Assembly: GCA_023079485.1 (NCBI GenBank)
Contig: CM041097.1
Location: 20,505,158-20,569,157, forward strand
Direction: 5' to 3'
DNA length: 64,000 bases
DNA from: Archilochus colubris
Taxonomy: Eukaryota > Chordata > Aves > Apodiformes > Trochilidae
Shown: positions 57,079 through 64,000 of the stretch, in pieces
Layout: every line of letters begins with the position of its first letter
How positions within the stretch are numbered: the stretch's first letter is position 1
The notes under the pieces: generated by a model
Told to the model about the DNA's origin: nothing
Databases searched by the model: none
The model's input: only the letters and a program-made list of their open reading frames with translations
Made by a program: the position numbers and the translations under genes

Positions 57079-57105
57079 AAAAAAAAAAAAGAAAAGAAAA
57101 AGAGG
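57079..57105 (+). repeat. A-rich simple tract
   Basis: A run of A with single G interruptions (GAAAAGAAAAAGAGGAAG at its end). A retroposon tail was considered, but no element body was recognised upstream. Confidence 0.5.
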
Positions 57106-57445
57106 AAGTCTTTTAACTACCCTGTATTATTGCAGTTCCTCTCCTCGAGCTGGCAGCAGACCTGTGTAAGTTTATACCAGCATTATCTCCATCCCGGCCT
57201 CTTGAAGCTGCACCAGAAGCACTCAGCAGCAGTCGTGTTGCTAAGGACACTGAGAGTCCCTGCATGGAGCCTTCCCTGGGTGCTGGGTCCCTGCTGTGGG
57301 TTGGAGCTGGGGGTGGTTTGCAGTGCCAGAGCTTCTCCTGCCAGGTGCTCAGAGGCTGCTCCGGGGGGTCCCTTGCTCGGTGAAAGCGCCGCAGCCCCTT
57401 CCCCCCCTCTCATCTGTAACAGGCTCTGTGTGTTGTGTCTCCTAG

Positions 57446-58020
<575 letters not shown>

Positions 58021-58968
58021 CTCTTTTTTTGAGTGGGGCCGGTTGGCAGCAGCTCCTGATGAAGCACGGGGTAGCTGTCAGGGACTCCTCCTCCTGCCCC
58101 TCCAGGTGAGGGATCCCCAGCATCACCAGAGCCCCCATGCCCATCCCCAGCCTGCCAGGTGCAGCCACAGGATGGATGGAGGCACGAGTACTACTGATAA
58201 CTCCCTTAACCCAAGTTCTCATCCTGCTGCTTACAAAATTTCTTTACAAAAATCTCACCAGCTTTGAAGCTTCCCCATTTAAGGACTTTTACAGTCCTAG
58301 AAAAGCGAATGCAAATCTTGCCACTGATTTAAAAGGAAAAGAGATGGAGAAGATGCTTCCAGTCTCCTTAATGTGCATAGCGTGGCACAAATTTACATTC
58401 TGAGGCCATCTGATGTGATTTGCATTTGAATCTGGAAGGAGCTGAGGAAGGAGACAGCTGCACAGCCTCACAGCACATCGGAAAGGTTTAGGCATGTCTG
58501 CAGTTTTTATGAAAACCAGACCTGAATGTGGGGAAATGCCCTCTCCCTGCCCATCAGCAGTTCACCCCTTTGCTGCTGAAATCCCTGCCCCTGCCTCCCT
58601 GCCAGATGAGCATCTGCCTCAAGCAGCACCTCTGCTGCTGTCCCAGCAAGCTGGAAGCAGCCAGGGAATCACTGACACAGGACCTCTGCCTCCACACACC
58701 CCCTGAGAGCATCCCTCTGGTGTCCCTGTCACACAGGTGTATGGAACACAATCCTAACAGGGAAAACAAAACCTCTCTTTGCCAACTGGGCTGCCTGAGC
58801 CACGGTTCTGAGGTGTGGGAGCAAAACAATGCTTCTCATAAACTCAGAACCACATCGTGCCTCCTCCAGTCCTCCTCAGCAGAGCCCTGGAAGTATCTTT
58901 GGGGCATTTCTGAGGTCTGGGGCATTCCCCAGGTTTGGCGCATTCCCCAGCAGGAGGCAGGGCTGCTG

Positions 58969-59030
58969 AGGATGGAGGGAGGGAGAGCAAGGAGGAGGAG
59001 GAGGAGAAGGAGGAGGGAAGGGGATTTAGG
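58969..59030 (+). repeat. (AGG)n purine tract
   Basis: An almost pure purine stretch built from GGA and AGG words, with a core of GAGGAGGAGGAGGAGAAGG. Confidence 0.75.
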
Positions 59031-62000
59031 AGGAGCAGGGCAAAGGCAGGTGAGTGTTGTTGAGCCACTGGTCAAGCTGCTTGGAATTCATTTCTCCTCC
59101 ACAGAAATCAAAAATCTAAATTTCCACCCAAAGACTTGAGCAGCAAGAAAAATCCCATCCAAGTTCTGCTGCTGTAAAGTTCCCTGGGGAGAACCCCAGG
59201 GGGGCTGCAGCCTGGGGGGCCTCCGGCTCTGGGTTCCCTCCTGGTCTCATCCTGATTGCTGTTTGCAGCCTTATGAGGATGAATATCCCCCCCTGCCAAG
59301 GAGCAGTCAGATTTTTCCCTGGGAAGGAGAGATGTTTATTTAAAAAAAATAATAATTTTATTTTAAAGTTGCTTACTGAAGCCACCATCTTCCTGGTAAC
59401 ACACAATGGTTCTTTTCATCCAGGGCTAAATACTGGGATATGTTTTATCTCCCAGTTTCTGCCTTAAGCATCCAGCCTGCAGCCTGGCTTTGTTAATGCT
59501 GATTTAAAGCTGGGGGAAGTCCATGGGGAGCAAAACCCTCCCAACTTGGAGCCTGGAGTGTGTGAAGGGATTCTGCTTCTTGGCAACTCATTTGCTCACA
59601 TGTAGGATTCTGAAGCAAATAAATTTGTGTCTTCTACCCAGGCAGTCAGGAAATGTGCAATACTATTAATTTATATGACTTTCTCCAAGTACTGGGCTTT
59701 TAAATTTTTTATGATTTGGAAAATAAATTTACTTTTAAGTCTTTTCATTATTTTTATATACAGTACCATCTGGTCATATTATCAGCTGCACCTACTACTA
59801 TTTTATTCCCTGGATATATGTGTTAAGAACAAAAATATTAGAAAACCAAAGGGAATAAAACTACTGCTGTACTTAAAGTCTTTGGGTACTTTTAGCCCCA
59901 ACATAAGCTACAGCTGCAGTTACTGGTACTGCAGCCTCTGAAGTGCTGAGCAGGTTGGACATCAACCCCCTCACCAAGCAGCAGTCAGCATGCATGTGTC
60001 CATGCCAGTAATGCATTGAACACCTGCACTGAGTCTCCTTTTTGTAAAAAAAGAACAAAACCAAATATTTTGCTTTAAAAAATGTTTGCAATTCCATTTC
60101 TAGGTTGAAAAGTTCAAAATTAGTGGTAATAGTAATGAGCTCCAAAAAAAGCAGAGTCATCAAAGCAAAGCTCTCGTTTTCAATGAAATTTTGAAAAATG
60201 GTCTCAAAAAAAAAAAGGTTTTGATGTTTGCATAACAATTTACTTAAGGAGCTCAGAGATGGGAAGTCCTGGCTTTGAGTTCTGTGCCAGGCTCCTCTCA
60301 ACCTCACTGCACGTGACTTAACCTGAGAGTAAATCCACTGAGGGGGATTAAAGGGTGAATCTGAGACTCATCAGCACCCTGCAAAGCACGATGAGACCCA
60401 GACCTGGAGGAGCTGCCCAGGCTTTTCTCCTAAGTGCAAAAATACTTTTGGGTTTTCCAGCTTGATTTTCTGCTGTTTCTCCTGGTGATGCTGCTGTTCC
60501 TGGCTTGCTCAGTTACTGGGGTCTGGAGTTGCCATTTCTATTGGAAATACCCCAATATTTTATATTCCTAAGAAGTTAAGAACCCCAGCACTGGGTTAAT
60601 TAATGAGCCACCATCATGGGATTCATGTACCTCCAGACACTGGGGAGTGTGAGGACTAAGCCCAAACCTCTGCCCTGTCCTACTTAGATACCAGAGTCAA
60701 AACCAAAAGCAAAGTGGGGCTGGTTTTACAGAAAAACAGCCTTGATAAAACCTCCATGATATGGTAAATATTAAAAGAGAACCTAATGAACTGAAGACCT
60801 GCATGGGAAGCTGGAAAGCCTAAAAATTACCCAAGGGGCTTCCTAAGGATGGGGGTTCCTCAGCTGCAGTGCTGAGCATCCTGTGGGAATGCTGCTCTGG
60901 GTGATCTGCAGGGATCTGAGCCTGCAGAAAATGTCCAGAGCACTGAGGAGGGCTGGGCTTAGGTGCTGGGGGTTTAGTGCCAGTATGAAAAAAGAAACTG
61001 GCTCAATGTGGGAGGAAGATCTCTTCCTGCAGTGACCTCATACCCCACCCATCAGGAGCAGCAGGGACTCGCTGTGTTGCAGCTTTTTATTTAGGATATA
61101 TGGAAAGCAAAGTTTCACAGGTTGAGCTTCCCATTCCTGCCCTGGGAGGGCTTTCATGCTGTGTGGGATGTAAGAAGGCCAAACCTTCCAACCTAGAGCT
61201 GTGTCACTTCTGAAAACTCCCTTATTCACTGCAGTTCACCATCTGGCATGTGCATGCTTTGCCTCATCTCAGCTTTTTCCTGCTGATAGATGTTTGTGGC
61301 AGATTGGGGTGAGCAGAACCTGGTGCACAGCAGCTTCCATCCCTGTGAGGAGCTCCTTCTGCTCTCATGGAGGTGACACTCTTTGGGAAGAAGCTTCTCA
61401 TCAGGTCAGGCTGTAGGGAAAGCACAAGGACCTCCCACCTGTACTTACCTGATAGCAAAGTCTCCTTGTACTGACCCGTTCTCCATGGCAGCTTGGTTTC
61501 ATTCATGGCTTCACCAAAAGGAGAGGGAGGGAACCTGGTACCGGGGAGGTTGTTCTGGCCCAGCATCCCTGCCTGGGAGGAGGGTGTTTGCTGTCCTGCT
61601 TTCCCTGCTGTCCCCTGGCAGACAGAAGCAGAGCTGCCCTGAAGCACCAAAGGACAAAGGTGTCACCAGAGAGCTCTGAAGCCTCAAAACTTCACGTTTT
61701 CAGTCTGGTTTTCAGCAGGGTTTGTGGACTCTTAGGTTAGCAGGTGCCTGGAGGGCTCAGTGCAGGGGTATTCTGGAGGGTTTTTCTTTAGCCTTCAGCA
61801 GAGAGATGTGGCAGTAGAGAGGTGCAGTGGCTGTCCCTTGTCCCCAGACAGAGCAGACCCCTCTGCATGCCTCCATTCCCAGCAGAGCTGCCCTGGGAGC
61901 TCTGTGTCCCATGGCCTGGGAGCTGGGCACAGTGCATGTGGCACACAGCATCTGCAGCCCCTGCCCTGCTTGTGTCTGCACTCCTCTTCATCCTTAACAC

Positions 62001-62410
62001 TGCCCATCCCATCTTCCCCAGGAAAAGAAGAAAAGCTAATTAAGTGGTTGTTAATGATGTGGAGAAGGCTGAGAGTGACCGTCTGGGTGAGGAAGGGCTG
62101 GGGAGCCTGAAACCAAAATGTTTCAGGCTTTGTGCAGGGGAGAGGGGGGAAAAAAATAATCGATGAGACCTGCATTTTGCTGAGCAGCTGCCCCCGTGCT
62201 CAGAGGTACCTGAACTTGTGTGAACTGCTCCATTTATCTCTGACCCAGAGTTAATTTTGTATATTGGCGTCTCTCAGCTTCCCACTCTGGCAGCTCTGAG
62301 CTGAGCTCTTCACTTGGATTAATGTCATGGCCTCCCTGACAGGGCAGAATTTGAAGAGATTATTGTGAGCAGACGTATTCTACATACCAATGTATTTACT
62401 TTTCCTGTAG

Positions 62411-62481
62411 ACTGCATACCACCAGTAAGAAAGAGTGTTCAAAAGTCTGTTACTTGGTACACTCTTCCACCTACTGTATAG
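62411..62481 (+). CDS. GRM7: GRM7 exon F coding part: alternative mGluR7b C-terminus
   Basis: The first two bases join the last base of exon E to make Asn. Then come CIPPVRKSVQKSVTWYTLPP, Thr, Val and a TAG stop at 62479-62481. This is the mGluR7b-specific tail, which I recall as differing only by Leu for Ile in mammals. In mammals mGluR7a ends in LVI and binds PICK1, whereas 7b ends in PTV, a different PDZ-ligand type. The exon is preceded by TTTACTTTTCCTGTAG. Synonymous sites are mostly A or T, unlike exons B and C. The strong conservation of a short alternative tail supports a functional isoform in this species. Confidence 0.95.
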
Positions 62482-62508
62482 CTTTTGCCTGCTTTACCTT
62501 CCAAAAAG
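62482..62508 (+). other. GRM7: GRM7 exon F non-coding remainder up to the splice donor
   Basis: After the stop codon, 27 bases run to a good donor (CCAAAAAG|GTAAGG). In mammals the 7b exon is an internal insertion that shifts frame and makes the downstream 7a exon untranslated; the donor here fits that arrangement. The whole exon would be 98 bp. I recall 92 bp for the mammalian exon, which gives the same frame shift. Confidence 0.8.
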
Positions 62509-64000
62509 GTAAGGAAAAATCCAGCTTCTTACTACTTTATTTTTAATTATTATTATTATGATGGTGATTTTGACATACATAAATACATGAGGAATGTGCA
62601 TTAGTGCAGCTGTGTGAAAACAAGTGTCTGACCTAAAAATTGTTCACGTACCCTTTAACCCAAGCTCTGAGGGGTTTGCTCTGAGAAGGGCAGACCCAAG
62701 GCTTGGGGGATTTAAATCCCTGAGCTGTGTCCCAGGGAAACCAGGGACTGCTGGTCTTCTGCTTCCCACCAGTGGAGGTGGATCCCAATAAAGCCTTTGA
62801 GGACAGAGATATCTGGTAACAATTTTAAAAAGGAACAAACAAATGATCAGAAGTTAATTATGGCAATCACATCTAAGCACTAACGAAATGTTTTCTGAGT
62901 CATTTCTAGCAGCTTCACCAGCAGCGTTGCCTGGCAGCATGAAAAGAATGTTAGCTAACATCTGAGCAGTCTCCTTTACTCTAAAATTATAAATGCCTCA
63001 AAGGAAAAAAAAAAAATTTGCAAAATCTTGCTTTTGAGGCTGGGTGATCCCAGTGACCTCTCCTGAACAATCTCGAGTGAACAATTTTTGAGGGCTGGCT
63101 GCTTCTGGGTGTTGTGGCTGCCTACGTGTCCTCTTGTGAGCTGGTTTGGTATTTGTGACTCCATCAGCCCAGAACTGCTGCTTTTCTAGTGAAATGAGAG
63201 GGATGGGAGAGCACGTGGCACTGGGGACAAATGACTAACTGCCTCTGGTCAATATTTCTCCTATCTGCAGCTCTGTGGGGGGCTCGGGTGGCTTTGCCCC
63301 CTCCTTTGCCCCAGGTTGCTGCAGGACTGGGCAGGGGGTGCTGGAAGAAATTGCTGTGTTCAGCCCCCAGAATCTGAGCTGAGCCCTAATAGGGGAGAAC
63401 TTGTATCAGCAAAGGTAGCAAATGTTGCTTGAATTGAGTCTTTGAGTCATAGGGGGGAAAAAAAAATGAAATAATCTCTTTGGGTGGTGTAAATTGCCAC
63501 CGCTCCAGGCTCAATTCAACTCGAGTTCTTCTGAAGTGCTCAAATTGCTTTTTATTGTACTTGAATCGTGGCCATTACCCTAACTTACACAGAGAGCCTC
63601 CTTCAGGTGTGGAGCTCTCTAGAATCATCAGGATGCTCTGGCTGACCCCGGGCAGGGTCAGGAAGGGCACTGGTGGGTGGCAGGGAGGGAAAGGTAAGGA
63701 AGGGGGGAGAGGAGAAGAGGCCACTGGAAGTGTTACTGCAAACCCAGTGTGAAAGAGCAAAGGGCAACTGTGTGAGGATGTAATTGCTAAAGGGAGGAGA
63801 TGAGAAGAGCAGGAGGGAGCCAGAGGAGATGCTACATCTCAGGAGAAATCAGGTTTTTTAAAATAAAATTCTACAAAGGTTGAACATTTACAGAATCAGG
63901 AACTCACGTGGATTTCTAAATATTTTTTCCCACACAACAGTACTGTACAATGTAAAGATCTCCATCTGCAAAGACACACAGAAAGTTTTGTCAGCCAAGT
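62509..64000 (+). other. GRM7: Intron after exon F, running off the window
   Basis: It begins GTAAGG and contains a short (ATT)n run near 62545-62561 and an AATAAA at 62787-62792 (possible alternative polyadenylation, unproven). No 7a terminal exon was recognised up to the end of the window. Confidence 0.75.

Noticed and set aside
62509..64000. mGluR7a terminal exon
   Set aside because: Searched for a reading like KKKYVSYNNLVI after an AG in this segment and in intron E-F; none was found, so it is assumed to lie beyond the window.

Overview
The window is a stretch of vertebrate, almost certainly avian, nuclear DNA lying inside one gene: GRM7, which encodes metabotropic glutamate receptor 7 (a presynaptic, Gi/o-coupled class C GPCR of group III). 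The gene runs on the + strand. Six exons with consensus splice sites and compatible phases were found: 6347-6487, 12145-12345, 15873-16012, 33200-34135, 57446-57692 and 62411-62508. The avian assignment rests on CR1-type LINE 3' ends in both orientations, the low density of other repeats, and short introns. Songbird versus other bird cannot be decided from this sequence.

Layout. Positions 1-6346 are the 3' part of an upstream intron. Exons A to C (141, 201 and 140 bp) encode the end of the Venus-flytrap ligand-binding domain. Exon D (936 bp) encodes the nine-cysteine domain and TM1-TM6. Exon E (247 bp) encodes TM7 and the calmodulin/PKC-regulated proximal C-tail. Exon F (98 bp) encodes the alternative mGluR7b C-terminus with its own stop codon, then continues to a good splice donor. 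The mGluR7a terminal exon was not found and probably lies beyond 64000. The start codon, signal peptide and most of the ligand-binding domain lie upstream of position 1.

Everything else is intron: diverged CR1 fragments, microsatellites, a 200-bp purine tract, a 40-bp minisatellite just downstream of the exon E donor, and AT-rich blocks that could be conserved non-coding elements. No second gene, tRNA, rRNA, CRISPR array or intact transposon could be supported. The many open frames in the introns look like chance.

The observations most worth following are: (1) an abrupt synonymous-composition break inside exon D, from 10/212 to 56/100 codons ending in A or T, within TM4; (2) a cysteine-rich domain that looks more diverged, and more mGluR4/8-like, than the rest of the protein; (3) the minisatellite next to the alternatively spliced donor, together with an 80-codon open read-through; and (4) preservation of the mGluR7b exon with candidate RBFOX motifs upstream of it.
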